Positions 1 through 7,451 of a stretch of DNA of 19,557 bases are shown piece by piece. Made by a program: the position numbers and the translations under genes. The stretch is from positions 1 through 19,557 of the forward strand of contig CBFGTJ010000042.1 in the NCBI GenBank assembly GCA_965651815.1. Reading direction: 5' to 3'. Within the stretch, counting starts at the first letter, position 1. Each line of letters begins with the position of its first letter. Source of the stretch: CBFGTJ01 sp965651815 (GTDB taxonomy: Bacteria > Actinomycetota > Acidimicrobiia > Acidimicrobiales > Microtrichaceae). The notes under the pieces were generated by a model, which searched no databases, was not told the origin of the DNA, and saw only the letters and a list, made by a program, of their open reading frames with translations.

Positions 1-54
1 GTGGTGTCGCCTGTCCGCCTCTGGGGGTGGGCGGGCCTCCCCAACCCCACTGGC

Positions 55-70
55 GGGGGCGGGGGGGGGG
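55..70. other. G-tract upstream of ruvC
   Basis: Five G, one C, then ten consecutive G, followed at once by CCCCAAGGGG. Together with the G runs at 23-35 this could form a G-quadruplex or act as a slippage site. The rest of 1-148 shows no supportable gene: the open frame running through it in the RuvA frame is Ala/Arg/Gly-rich and looks like no known protein. The end of an upstream gene is not visible. Confidence 0.4.
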
Positions 71-135
71 CCCCAAGGGGCTGCCGGGAGCGGTGTGCGG
101 ACGCCAGGGTCACCCAGCCGCACGCCGCCGCTCGC

Positions 136-141
136 TACGAT
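136..141 (+). promoter_or_regulatory. -10 box (TACGAT) for ruvCAB
   Basis: TACGAT fits the actinobacterial TAnnnT -10 consensus. It ends 7 nt before the GTG start of ruvC at 149, so transcription would begin at or very near the start codon, giving a leaderless mRNA. No convincing -35 is visible. The same arrangement recurs before hisS and yajC in this window, which raises confidence. Confidence 0.5.
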
Positions 142-148
142 CGAACCT

Positions 149-646
149 GTGTTCGTGCTCGGTGTCGACCCCGGCCTGTCCCGTTGCGGGTACTGCGTGC
201 TCCAGGTGACGGGCCACCGCAGCCGGGCCATCGCGCTGGGGGTGCTGCGCACGCCACCGGAGCTGCCCGTGCCGGAGCGGCTCGCCGAGCTGTGGGCCGA
301 CGTGCGCGGCCTGCTCGAGGAGTTCTCGCCCGCCGCGGTCGCGGTGGAGCGGGTGCTGTTCCAGACGAACGTGCGCACCGCCATCGGGGTCGCGCAGGCG
401 TGCGGGATCGTCATGGCCGAGGCGGCGTCGCGGGGACTCGCGGTCGCCGAGTACTCGCCGAACCAGGTCAAGGATGCCGTCGCCGGCCACGGCGGCGCCG
501 ACAAGCAACAGGTGCAGGAGATGGTGCGGATGCTGCTCGAGCTGGAGGCTCCACCACGGCCCCCGGACGCGGCCGACGCCGCCGCGGTCGCGCTCACCCA
601 CGTGGCGCACACCGGCGGGCTGCAGGCAGCGGCGGTGCTGTCGTGA
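149..646 (+). CDS. ruvC: Crossover junction endodeoxyribonuclease RuvC
   Basis: RuvC is the dimeric Holliday-junction resolvase that nicks four-way junctions with RuvAB in homologous recombination. The 165-residue product has the RNase H-like fold signature. It starts MFVLGVDPGLSRCGY with catalytic D7, has E67 in the VERVLF motif, and ends with the acidic pair D140 and D143 in PPDAADAAAVA, matching the family tetrad D-E-D-D. Length is normal for the family (about 160-180). The GTG at 149 is chosen because the family begins directly at this beta strand and a TAnnnT box lies 7 nt upstream; the in-frame GTG at 95 would add 18 unconserved residues. The stop overlaps the ruvA start (GTGA), so the two are translationally coupled. 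Confidence 0.95.
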   Translation: MFVLGVDPGLSRCGYCVLQVTGHRSRAIALGVLRTPPELPVPERLAELWADVRGLLEEFSPAAVAVERVLFQTNVRTAIGVAQACGIVMAEAASRGLAVAEYSPNQVKDAVAGHGGADKQQVQEMVRMLLELEAPPRPPDAADAAAVALTHVAHTGGLQAAAVLS

Positions 647-1242
647 TCGGGTCGCTGCGCGGCGAGCTGCTCCACCGGGATGACGGCGAGCTGCTCGTCG
701 AGGTCGGCGGCATCGGCTACCGCGTGCAGGTCACCCCGGGCACCGCGCTCGAGGTCGGCGAGGCCGGCGGCGAGGTGTTCCTCCACGTGCACCACCACCG
801 GCGCGACGACGTCGAGACCCTCTACGGGTTCACCTCCGTCGACGAGCGCCAGGTGTTCGAGACCCTGATCGGGACCCACGGCGTCGGCCCGGCGCTGGGG
901 CTCGCGATCCTGTCGGTCCACTCGCCGCTCGCCCTGCGGACGGTCATCGCCAGCGAGGACGTCGCGGCGCTGTGCCTCGTGCCGGGCGTGGGGAAGAAGA
1001 CCGCCGCCCGCCTGCTCGTCGAGCTGAAGAGCAAGCTGGCGCTGCCCGAGGGCGACGGTGCCGCCGCCGAGGTGGCCTCGATCGGGAGTGGCGGCGGGTC
1101 GGTCCGCTCCGACGTGCGCGACGCCCTCGCCGGGCTCGGCTACGGCAACGACGAGATCTCCCGCGTCCTCGCCGACCTGCCCGAGGAGGGTGACTCCTCC
1201 GACCTGCTGCGCCAGGCGCTCCAGCGCCTGGCCGCCGCCTGA
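643..1242 (+). CDS. ruvA: Holliday junction branch migration protein RuvA
   Basis: RuvA is the tetrameric DNA-binding subunit that holds the Holliday junction open and loads the RuvB motors. The 199-residue protein has three recognisable parts: an N-terminal OB-fold (MIGSLRGELL through about residue 62), two helix-hairpin-helix motifs (around GVGPALGLAIL, 80-90, and LVPGVGKKTAARLLVEL, 112-128), and after a Gly-rich hinge a C-terminal RuvB-contacting domain (about 154-195). In the first HhH motif the Lys often seen after GVGP is Ala. The GTG start overlaps the ruvC stop by 4 nt. The next gene, ruvB, begins 8 nt after this stop. Confidence 0.95.
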   Translation: MIGSLRGELLHRDDGELLVEVGGIGYRVQVTPGTALEVGEAGGEVFLHVHHHRRDDVETLYGFTSVDERQVFETLIGTHGVGPALGLAILSVHSPLALRTVIASEDVAALCLVPGVGKKTAARLLVELKSKLALPEGDGAAAEVASIGSGGGSVRSDVRDALAGLGYGNDEISRVLADLPEEGDSSDLLRQALQRLAAA

Positions 1243-1250
1243 GGGGCGAC

Positions 1251-2336
1251 GTGGCACGCGACGAGCTGCTCCGTGCGACGCCGGACGACGACGACCTCGA
1301 GCTCGAGGGGCCTCCGGCCACCGCGGCCGGCGGGGAGGGGTCGCTCGACCCGATCGCCTCGCTGCGACCGCGCACCCTCGACGAGTTCGTCGACCAGACG
1401 GAGCTCAAGCGCCGCATGGCCGTCATCCTCGAAGCGGCCCGGCGGCGCAAGCAGGCGGCCGACCACTTCCTCTTCGCCGGTCCCCCAGGTCTGGGCAAGA
1501 CCTCGCTGTCGGTGATCGTCGCCGCCGAGATGGACGTGGCGCTGCACGTCACCTCCGGTCCGGCGCTGGAGCGCCCCGGTGACCTGGCCGCGATCCTCAC
1601 GAAGCTCGGTGAGGGCGACGTGCTCTTCATCGACGAGATCCACCGGCTGTCCCGGTCCGTCGAGGAGGTGCTCTACCCGGCGATGGAGGACTTCCAGCTC
1701 GACATCGTGCTGGGCAAGGGTCCCGCGGCCCGCTCCATCCGCCTCGACCTGCCGAGGTTCTGCCTCGTCGGCGCGACGACCCGGACCGGGCTCATCACCG
1801 GGCCGCTGCGCGACCGCTTCGGGCTGGTCGCACGGCTCGACTACTACGACCCCGACGACCTCCGGGCGATCGTCGAGCGGGCGGCGCAGATCCTCGGTGC
1901 CGAGATCGACGCCGGGGGTGCGTGGGAGATCGCCCGGCGCTCGCGGGGCACGCCCCGCATCGCCAACCGCCTGCTGCGCCGCGTCCGGGACGTCGCGGAG
2001 GTCGAGGGTGACGGGCGCATCGACGAGCACGTCGCACGGGCCGGGCTGGAGCTGTTCGGCATCGACGCGCTCGGGCTCGACAAGGTCGACCGCTCGATCC
2101 TCTCCGCGCTCTGCGAGCGCTTCGGCGGGGGTCCCGTCGGGCTGTCCACCCTCGCGATCGCGGTGTCGGAACCGACCGAGACGGTCGAGGACGTCTACGA
2201 GCCGTACCTGATCCAGCAGGGGCTGCTGATGCGCACCCCGAGGGGTCGGGTCGCGACGCCGGCGGCGTGGCACCACCTGGGGCTCGTCGCCCCGCCGTCG
2301 GCCCACACCCCCGCGGATCCCTCCCTCTTCGACTGA
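1251..2336 (+). CDS. ruvB: Holliday junction DNA helicase RuvB
   Basis: RuvB is the hexameric AAA+ ATPase that pumps DNA through the RuvA-bound junction. The 361 residues show Walker A GPPGLGKT at 77-84, Walker B FIDEIH with D128/E129, sensor 1 GATTR at 174-178 and the arginine-finger region GPLRDRFG at 185-191. A C-terminal winged helix follows, with the family segment GGGPVGLSTLA. The GTG start has a GAGGGG Shine-Dalgarno sequence just upstream. The N-terminus carries an acidic extension (DDDDLELE) and the protein is somewhat longer than the usual 330-345 residues. It is the last gene of the ruvCAB operon; a 50-bp palindrome begins 8 nt after the stop. Confidence 0.96.
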   Translation: MARDELLRATPDDDDLELEGPPATAAGGEGSLDPIASLRPRTLDEFVDQTELKRRMAVILEAARRRKQAADHFLFAGPPGLGKTSLSVIVAAEMDVALHVTSGPALERPGDLAAILTKLGEGDVLFIDEIHRLSRSVEEVLYPAMEDFQLDIVLGKGPAARSIRLDLPRFCLVGATTRTGLITGPLRDRFGLVARLDYYDPDDLRAIVERAAQILGAEIDAGGAWEIARRSRGTPRIANRLLRRVRDVAEVEGDGRIDEHVARAGLELFGIDALGLDKVDRSILSALCERFGGGPVGLSTLAIAVSEPTETVEDVYEPYLIQQGLLMRTPRGRVATPAAWHHLGLVAPPSAHTPADPSLFD

Positions 2337-2344
2337 CCCTTCCC

Positions 2345-2394
2345 GTTCTGTGTCCCGGTACTGAGGGTCCACCCTCACTTCCGGTGCACAGTTC
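2345..2394. repeat. 50-bp palindromic element, copy 1
   Basis: Imperfect inverted repeat: arms 2345-2368 and 2371-2394 match at 18 of 24 positions around a tiny loop. The left end is GTTCTGTG. It starts 8 nt after the ruvB stop, so it could be a transcription terminator or 3'-end stabiliser, although no T-tract follows. It is clearly related to copy 2 at 3383-3432 (shared CACCGGAAGTGAGG core) and shares end sequence and length with copy 3 at 18902-18951. The remaining bases of 2337-2460 show nothing else recognisable. Confidence 0.75.
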
Positions 2395-2460
2395 AAGGGT
2401 TCGGGGACCGGGGAGCGACGCCCGTGGACGAGCCCGCCTCCACCGCCCATCCTCCGCGGC

Positions 2461-3402
2461 GTGATCCCCGACCCGCTGCTCCCACTCGCCGAGTCCCAGC
2501 ACGGCCTGATCACCGCGACGCAGCTGCGCGATCTCGGCTTCGGGCCCCACGCCTTCGCCGATCGGGCGGGCTCGGCGCAGTGGGTCGCCCTGACCGACGA
2601 GGTGCTCCGCAGGGCGGGCGCGCCGGAGAGCCGGGGACAGCTCGCGCTGGGCGCGGTGCTCGACGCCGGTCCCGGCGCGGCGCTGGCGTACAGCTCGGCG
2701 GCGGCGTGGTGGCACGTGCCGGGCACCGAGCTCGAGCCGCTCCACGTCGTGCGCGCCCGGCGCACGCAGCGACGCCCGCAGGTCGCCCACCTGCACACGG
2801 TTCGGCTCCTGCCGGAGCGTTGGACGACGGTGCTCGACGGGGTGCCGATCGTCCGTCCGGAGCTGTTGGCGATGCAGCTGTTCGCGCAGTACCGGTTCGA
2901 GCGCGCCGAGCGCCACGTCGACGCGCTGTGGTCGCTGCGGCTCCTGTCGGGACCGTCGCTACGAGCGTTCGTCGACGAGATGGGTGCCCGGGGGCGCAAC
3001 GGCATCGGCGGGCTGCGCCGCTACCTGGACGAGCGCGGCGATGGCTACGTGCCGCCCGCGAGCGGGCTCGAGGGACGTGCGATCAAGATCCTCGCGGAGG
3101 CCGGGATCCCCATGCGGCGGCAGGTCGACAGCGGGGGCCCTGCCTGGACGGGACGGGTGGACCTCCGGCACGAGGTCGAGCCGGTGATCGCGGAGGTGCA
3201 GAGCGAGCGCTACCACCTGGCGCTCAGCGACCGCCGGGACGACGAGGCTCGGCACGCTGCACTCGCCGCGGCCGGGTTCCAGGTCGTCGAGCTGTGGGAC
3301 TCCCAGGTGTGGCACCGGCCCCGCGAGGTGGTCGAGCTCGTGCGCTTGGCCGTCCTGCGCGCCAGAGGCGCGTCCCCCACCCGTTCTGTGCACCGGAAGT
3401 GA
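2461..3402 (+). CDS. AbiEi-like antitoxin-domain / DUF559-like nuclease-fold protein
   Basis: A 313-residue protein of a type common in actinobacteria. The N-terminal region (about 8-50, HGLITATQLRDLGF and following) resembles the winged-helix domain of AbiEi-type antitoxin proteins. The C-terminal region (about 200-295) resembles DUF559/Vsr-like PD-(D/E)XK nuclease folds, with candidate active-site residues E204, D234 (in GRVDLR) and E245/Q247 (in AEVQSERYH). The middle (80-170) is the usual linker domain with AAAWWHVPG. No AbiEii toxin gene lies beside it, so a working toxin-antitoxin pair is not supported; its role is unknown. The GTG start at 2461 is where the homology-like N-terminus begins. 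The gene lies between two related palindromes, and the second overlaps its stop codon. Confidence 0.75.
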   Translation: MIPDPLLPLAESQHGLITATQLRDLGFGPHAFADRAGSAQWVALTDEVLRRAGAPESRGQLALGAVLDAGPGAALAYSSAAAWWHVPGTELEPLHVVRARRTQRRPQVAHLHTVRLLPERWTTVLDGVPIVRPELLAMQLFAQYRFERAERHVDALWSLRLLSGPSLRAFVDEMGARGRNGIGGLRRYLDERGDGYVPPASGLEGRAIKILAEAGIPMRRQVDSGGPAWTGRVDLRHEVEPVIAEVQSERYHLALSDRRDDEARHAALAAAGFQVVELWDSQVWHRPREVVELVRLAVLRARGASPTRSVHRK

Positions 3403-3432
3403 GGCTCCACCCTCAATTCCGGTGCACAGAAC
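3383..3432. repeat. 50-bp palindromic element, copy 2
   Basis: Arms 3383-3404 and 3411-3432 match at 21 of 22 positions around a 6-nt loop. The left end is GTTCTGTGCACCGGAA. The left arm contains the last codons and TGA stop (3400-3402) of the upstream gene. A partial extra right half, TGCACAGAACGG at 3438-3449, could pair alternatively with 3381-3392 (12 bp perfect). The rest of the 3433-3582 spacer contains no clear promoter of the TAnnnT type and no gene. Confidence 0.8.
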
Positions 3433-3582
3433 ACGGATGCACAGAACGGTGGTGGGGCGGCGGGGTCGGTCTCCTCTGAGAGCTGACGACCCGTCGAATT
3501 CGGCGTGTGCACCGTCGCGTGGTTTTCTGGTGGGAACCTCTTGGGTACCGATCAACACCCCCACGCACGGAGCGACCGACAG

Positions 3583-4731
3583 ATGGAACGAACCTCATTC
3601 ACCGACGAGCACCACATGTTCCGCGAGGCGTTCCGGACGTTCGTGGAACGTGAGATGGTGCCCCACCGTGAGCGCTGGGAAGAGGCGGGGATCGTCGACC
3701 GCGAGCTGTTCGCGAAGGCGGGCGCGTCGGGCTTCCTCGCGATGGCGGTGCCCGAGGAGCACGGCGGCGCCGGGGTGAAGGACTTCCGCTACAACCAGAT
3801 CGTCGCCGAGGAGATCTGCGCGGCGGACGTGTACCCCGCCGGCCTCGGCATGACGCTGCACAGCGACGTCTGCCTCCCGTACTTCCTCGACTACTGCAAC
3901 GACGAGCAGAAGAAGCGGTGGCTGCCCGGCATCGCCTCCGGTGAGCTCATCACCGCGATCGGCATGACCGAGCCCGGCATCGGCTCGGACCTCGCCTCCA
4001 TGTCCACCACCGCGATCCGCGACGGCGACGAGTACGTCATCAACGGCTCCAAGACCTTCATCACCAACGGCATCCTCTCCGACCTGGTCATCGTCGCCTG
4101 CAAGACCGACCCGACCCAGCGCCACAAGGGCATGTCGCTCGTGGTGGTCGAGGCCGGGATGGAGGGCTTCGAGCGCGGCCGGAACCTCGACAAGGTCGGC
4201 CTGCACGCCCAGGACACCGCGGAGCTCTTCTTCAACGACGTGCGGGTGCCCGTGGAGAACCGGATCGGGGAGGAGGGCGAAGGGTTCCTCCTCCTCGTGA
4301 AGAACCTGCCCCAGGAGCGCCTGTCCATCGCGGTCGCCGCGGTCGGGCACGCCCGGGCGACGCTCGAGTGGACCATCGAGTACTGCAACGAGCGGACCGC
4401 GTTCGGGCAGAAGATCGGCAGCTTCCAGAACAGCCGCTTCAAGCTGGCGGAGATGCTGACCGAGATCACCATCGCCGAGACCTTCGTGGACCGGTGCGTC
4501 GCGGGGCTCAACGAGGGCACCCTCACCGCCGAGGAGGCCGCGATGGCCAAGTGGTGGACCACCGAGCTGCAGAAGAAGGTCGCGGACACCTGCGTGCAGC
4601 TCCACGGCGGGTACGGCTACATGAACGAGTACCCCGTCGCCCGGGCCTACCGGGACGCCCGCGTCACCTCCATCTACGGCGGTACGACCGAGATCATGAA
4701 GGAGATCATCGGCCGCTCCATGGGCTTCTGA
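3583..4731 (+). CDS. Acyl-CoA dehydrogenase, long-chain (LCAD) type
   Basis: An FAD-dependent dehydrogenase for the alpha,beta-oxidation step of fatty or branched acyl-CoA breakdown, passing electrons to ETF. The 382 residues have the three ACAD domains: N-terminal helical (about 6-120), beta domain with the FAD/substrate signature AIGMTEPGIGSDL (125-137), and a C-terminal helical domain with the RTAFGQKIGSFQ (271-282) and HGGYGYMNEYPV (341-352) motifs. In the C-terminal IYGGTTEIMKEI motif the catalytic Glu of MCAD/SCAD is replaced by Gly (G366). E245 in LPQERLSIA is the likely base, as in LCAD and isovaleryl-CoA dehydrogenase. The ATG at 3583 is preferred (GGAG 10 nt upstream, family N-terminus) over an in-frame GTG at 3505. 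The substrate cannot be read from sequence. It appears to be a single gene placed between ruvCAB and queA. Confidence 0.92.
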   Translation: MERTSFTDEHHMFREAFRTFVEREMVPHRERWEEAGIVDRELFAKAGASGFLAMAVPEEHGGAGVKDFRYNQIVAEEICAADVYPAGLGMTLHSDVCLPYFLDYCNDEQKKRWLPGIASGELITAIGMTEPGIGSDLASMSTTAIRDGDEYVINGSKTFITNGILSDLVIVACKTDPTQRHKGMSLVVVEAGMEGFERGRNLDKVGLHAQDTAELFFNDVRVPVENRIGEEGEGFLLLVKNLPQERLSIAVAAVGHARATLEWTIEYCNERTAFGQKIGSFQNSRFKLAEMLTEITIAETFVDRCVAGLNEGTLTAEEAAMAKWWTTELQKKVADTCVQLHGGYGYMNEYPVARAYRDARVTSIYGGTTEIMKEIIGRSMGF

Positions 4732-4768
4732 TCCCGCCGTCGGCGCCCCCGCGGCGGAGCAGCGGTCG

Positions 4769-5797
4769 GTGAGGACCGACGAGCTCGACTACGAGCTGCC
4801 CGACGAGGCGATCGCACAGACGCCCGCCGAGCCGCGGGACTCGGCGCGCCTGCTGGTCGACCGTGGCCCTGCAGCCCCGCCCGAGGATGCGACCGTGCGC
4901 GACCTCCCCGGGCTCCTGCAGCCGGGCGACCTCGTCGTCGTCAACGACACCCGGGTCCTCCCGGCCCGCGTCGAGGTGGTGCGGGCCGGCGGCGGCAGGG
5001 GAGAGGTGCTGCTGCTGGAGGAGCGCGACGGCGGCTGGTGGCAGGCGCTGTGCCGCCCGTCCCGCAAGCTGCGGGCGGGGGAGGTCGTGCAGAGCGCGGT
5101 GCAGGGGCTCGCGTTCGAGATGGGCGGCGAGGAGGGCGGCACCCGGCTCGTCCGCCCGATCCACGACGAGCCGCTCACCGAGGTCCTCGAGCGCGTCGGG
5201 CAGATGCCGCTCCCGCCGTACATCACCCGCCGGCTCACCGACGCCGACCGCTACCAGACCGTCTTCGCGCAGCGGCCCGCCTCGGCAGCGGCGCCGACCG
5301 CCGGGCTCCACCTCACCGACCGCGTCCTCGACGGCCTCCGTGCACGTGGCATCGAACTGGCACGCGTCGAGCTGGTCGTCGGCCTGGACACCTTCCGGCC
5401 CATCGCCGCCGAGGTGGTCGAGGAGCACGACATCCACTCCGAGCGGTACCACGTTCCCGCCGAAGCGCGGACGGCGCTGGAGCGGTGCCGGCAGCGCGGT
5501 GGTCGTGTCGTCGCGGTGGGCACCACGACCGTGCGCGCGCTCGAGTCGCACGCCGCGACCGGCCAAGCTGAGGGCCGAACCCGCCTCTTCATCACGCCCG
5601 GCTACCAGTTCCGGGTCGTGGACGTGCTGATGACGAACTTCCACCTGCCACGCTCGTCGCTGCTCGCGATGATCCACGCCTTCGTCGGACCGCGCTGGCG
5701 CGACCTCTACGCGACGGCGCTCGAGCGGGGCTACCGCTTCCTGTCCTTCGGCGACGCGATGCTGCTGGAGCGCGCCGGTGGGGACGGCACCCCGTGA
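4769..5797 (+). CDS. queA: S-adenosylmethionine:tRNA ribosyltransferase-isomerase QueA
   Basis: QueA transfers and isomerises the ribosyl group of SAM onto 7-aminomethyl-7-deazaguanine in tRNA, making epoxyqueuosine at wobble position 34. The 342 residues (normal length) contain the family motifs DYELPDEAIAQTPAEPRDSARL near the start (here beginning at D7), VVVNDTRVLPAR (56-67), PLPPYI (147-152), AAAPTAGLHLT (173-183), EEHDIHSERYHV (218-229), VGTTTVRALES and TNFHLPRSSLLAMI. The GTG at 4769 gives the usual N-terminus. The stop overlaps the tgt start by 4 nt (GTGA), coupling the two queuosine enzymes. Confidence 0.96.
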   Translation: MRTDELDYELPDEAIAQTPAEPRDSARLLVDRGPAAPPEDATVRDLPGLLQPGDLVVVNDTRVLPARVEVVRAGGGRGEVLLLEERDGGWWQALCRPSRKLRAGEVVQSAVQGLAFEMGGEEGGTRLVRPIHDEPLTEVLERVGQMPLPPYITRRLTDADRYQTVFAQRPASAAAPTAGLHLTDRVLDGLRARGIELARVELVVGLDTFRPIAAEVVEEHDIHSERYHVPAEARTALERCRQRGGRVVAVGTTTVRALESHAATGQAEGRTRLFITPGYQFRVVDVLMTNFHLPRSSLLAMIHAFVGPRWRDLYATALERGYRFLSFGDAMLLERAGGDGTP

Positions 5798-6921
5798 GGC
5801 TGGGGATCGAGGTCACCCACCGCGACGGCGCGGCACGCGCCGGTGTCGTGCGGACCCCCCGCGGCGAGATCCGCACCCCGGTGTTCATGCCGGTCGGCAC
5901 GCAGGGCTCGATCCGGGCGCTGACGACCGACGCCTTCGCCCGGCTCGCCGCCGCGGACGGCACGGTCCCCGAGGTGATGCTCGCCAACTCGTACCACCTC
6001 ATGCTGCGGCCCGGCGCGGACGTGGTCGAGAAGCTCGGCGGCCTGCACCGGTTCACCGGGTGGGACGGCCACCTGCTCACCGACTCGGGCGGCTTCCAGG
6101 TGTTCTCGCTGGGCCCCAAGGTGACCGAGGAGGGCGTCGAGTTCCGGTCGACCTACGACGGTGACCTGGTCCTGTTGTCCCCGGAGCGGGCCGTGGCGAT
6201 CCAGGAGCAGCTCGGCGCCGACATCCAGATGGTGCTCGACGTCTGCCCCTCGCTCCCCGCCGAGCGGTCGGTGCTCGTCGACGCCGTCGAGCGCACCGCC
6301 CGGTGGGCGGCACGGGCCAAGGCGGCGCACCGGCGCACCGGCGACCAGGCCCTGTTCGGGATCGTGCAGGGCGGCACGGAGCCCGACCTCCGGCGTGAGT
6401 CCGCGGCGCGCACCGTGGAGCTCGACTTCGACGGGTACGCCGTGGGCGGGCTCTCGGTCGGCGAGCCCCGCGAGCGGACGATGCCGGCGCTGGCGGAGGC
6501 GCTCGCCGGGCTGCCCGAGGACCAGCCCCGCTACCTCATGGGCGTCGGCGACCCGCTGTCGATCGTCGACGCGGTCGCCCTCGGGGTGGACATGTTCGAC
6601 TGCGTGCTGCCCACGCGGCTCGCCCGGCACGGCACCCTGCTCACCGACGGGGGGCGCCTCAACATCAAGCGGGCGGAGTTCGCCCGCAGCGACGAGCCGA
6701 TCGATCCCGACTGCGCCTGCGCGACCTGCCGGCGGCACTCACGGGGCTACCTGCGGCACCTCGTGGCGATCGGCGAGCCGGCCGCGGCGACCCACTGCAC
6801 CGTGCACAACCTCACCTGGATCCTCGGGCTCGTGGGGCGCATCCGCACCGCGATCGAACGGGGTTCGCTCGCCCAGCTGCAGGCCGAGATCCGCCGCATC
6901 TGGGACGATCCGGCAACCTGA
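5794..6921 (+). CDS. tgt: Queuine/preQ1 tRNA-guanine transglycosylase Tgt
   Basis: Tgt exchanges guanine-34 of GUN-anticodon tRNAs for preQ1, the step before QueA. The 375-residue TIM-barrel protein shows SYHLMLRPG (66-74), DSGGFQVFSL with catalytic D97, the GIVQGGT and YAVGGLSVGEP substrate motifs, and MFDCVLPTR with nucleophile D269. The structural zinc ligands are C307, C309, C312 and H338 (C-x-C-x2-C...H). The GTG start lies inside the queA stop. Other queuosine biosynthesis genes (preQ1 synthesis, epoxyqueuosine reductase) are not in the window. Confidence 0.97.
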   Translation: MRLGIEVTHRDGAARAGVVRTPRGEIRTPVFMPVGTQGSIRALTTDAFARLAAADGTVPEVMLANSYHLMLRPGADVVEKLGGLHRFTGWDGHLLTDSGGFQVFSLGPKVTEEGVEFRSTYDGDLVLLSPERAVAIQEQLGADIQMVLDVCPSLPAERSVLVDAVERTARWAARAKAAHRRTGDQALFGIVQGGTEPDLRRESAARTVELDFDGYAVGGLSVGEPRERTMPALAEALAGLPEDQPRYLMGVGDPLSIVDAVALGVDMFDCVLPTRLARHGTLLTDGGRLNIKRAEFARSDEPIDPDCACATCRRHSRGYLRHLVAIGEPAAATHCTVHNLTWILGLVGRIRTAIERGSLAQLQAEIRRIWDDPAT

Positions 6922-6951
6922 GCTCGATTCCCGCGGGGGAGGCGGGCGGCG

Positions 6952-6957
6952 TAGGCT
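6952..6957 (+). promoter_or_regulatory. -10 box (TAGGCT) for yajC
   Basis: TAGGCT fits TAnnnT and ends 9 nt before the yajC GTG at 6967, again consistent with a leaderless or nearly leaderless start. There is no Shine-Dalgarno sequence in the intervening bases. The -35 is weak or absent. Confidence 0.5.
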
Positions 6958-6966
6958 CGGCGCACT

Positions 6967-7386
6967 GTGACGTTCTCCACCACCACCAACGTGATCGCCC
7001 AGCTGCTCGCCCAGAACGACAACGCCCAGGGCGGAGGCCTCCTGAGCCTGCTGATCATCCTCATCCCGATGGGGGCGATCCTCTACATGACGATCGTCCC
7101 CCAGCGGAAGCAGCGGCAGCGCCACGCCGACATGCTGCGACGGCTCGACGTCGGCGACGAGGTCCTCACCACCGGGGGGATCGTCGGCACGATCACCCAC
7201 GTCGAGGACGACGTGTTCCACGTCGAGGTCGACACCGACGTCGTCATCCGCGTGGCGAAGTCGGCGATCGCACGGAACATGGCCGAGCCCGACCCCGCCG
7301 AGAAGCCCGCGGGCCAGCGGCGCGGCCTGCTGGGCGGTGCCACCACGGGCGCATCCGACGACGACGCCCCCTCCGAGGAGAAGTGA
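6967..7386 (+). CDS. yajC: Sec translocon accessory protein YajC
   Basis: YajC is a small single-pass membrane protein that accompanies SecDF. The 139 residues have one membrane segment (about 24-43, LLSLLIILIPMGAILYMTIV), then the family signature PQRKQRQRHADMLRRLDVGDEVLTTGGIVGTI and a short beta domain (to about 98). The C-terminal tail is acidic and disordered-looking (SDDDAPSEEK). The GTG start is set by the nearby -10 box and family length. It is followed 65 nt later by secD, as in many bacteria. Confidence 0.93.
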   Translation: MTFSTTTNVIAQLLAQNDNAQGGGLLSLLIILIPMGAILYMTIVPQRKQRQRHADMLRRLDVGDEVLTTGGIVGTITHVEDDVFHVEVDTDVVIRVAKSAIARNMAEPDPAEKPAGQRRGLLGGATTGASDDDAPSEEK

Positions 7387-7415
7387 CCATCGGCCGGTGG
7401 CCCGGGGCCTCCGGC

Positions 7416-7421
7416 TAGGTT
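7416..7421 (+). promoter_or_regulatory. -10 box (TAGGTT) upstream of secD
   Basis: TAGGTT fits TAnnnT. Transcription would start near 7428, leaving a leader of about 24 nt that contains the GAGG ribosome-binding site (7442-7445) for the secD ATG at 7452. This is a leadered counterpart to the leaderless starts elsewhere in the window. Confidence 0.45.
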
Positions 7422-7451
7422 GACCCGCTCCGTTCCACGACGAGGCCGCCG

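Noticed and set aside
1..642. Open frame from position 1 in the RuvA frame, suggesting a longer RuvA
   Set aside because: The translated stretch is Ala/Arg/Gly-rich and overlaps ruvC in another frame; RuvA begins at the GTG at 643.
2461..3402. Complete AbiE toxin-antitoxin system
   Set aside because: No AbiEii-type nucleotidyltransferase gene lies on either side; only the antitoxin-like N-terminal domain is present.
2345..3452. CRISPR array or insertion-sequence terminal repeats
   Set aside because: There are only two related palindromes about 1 kb apart with an ordinary gene between, no transposase, no regular spacers and no visible target-site duplication.
3530..3560. ECF-sigma-like promoter (GGGAAC ... 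CGATC) before the acyl-CoA dehydrogenase
   Set aside because: The spacing and -10 match are too loose, and no second example in the window supports it.
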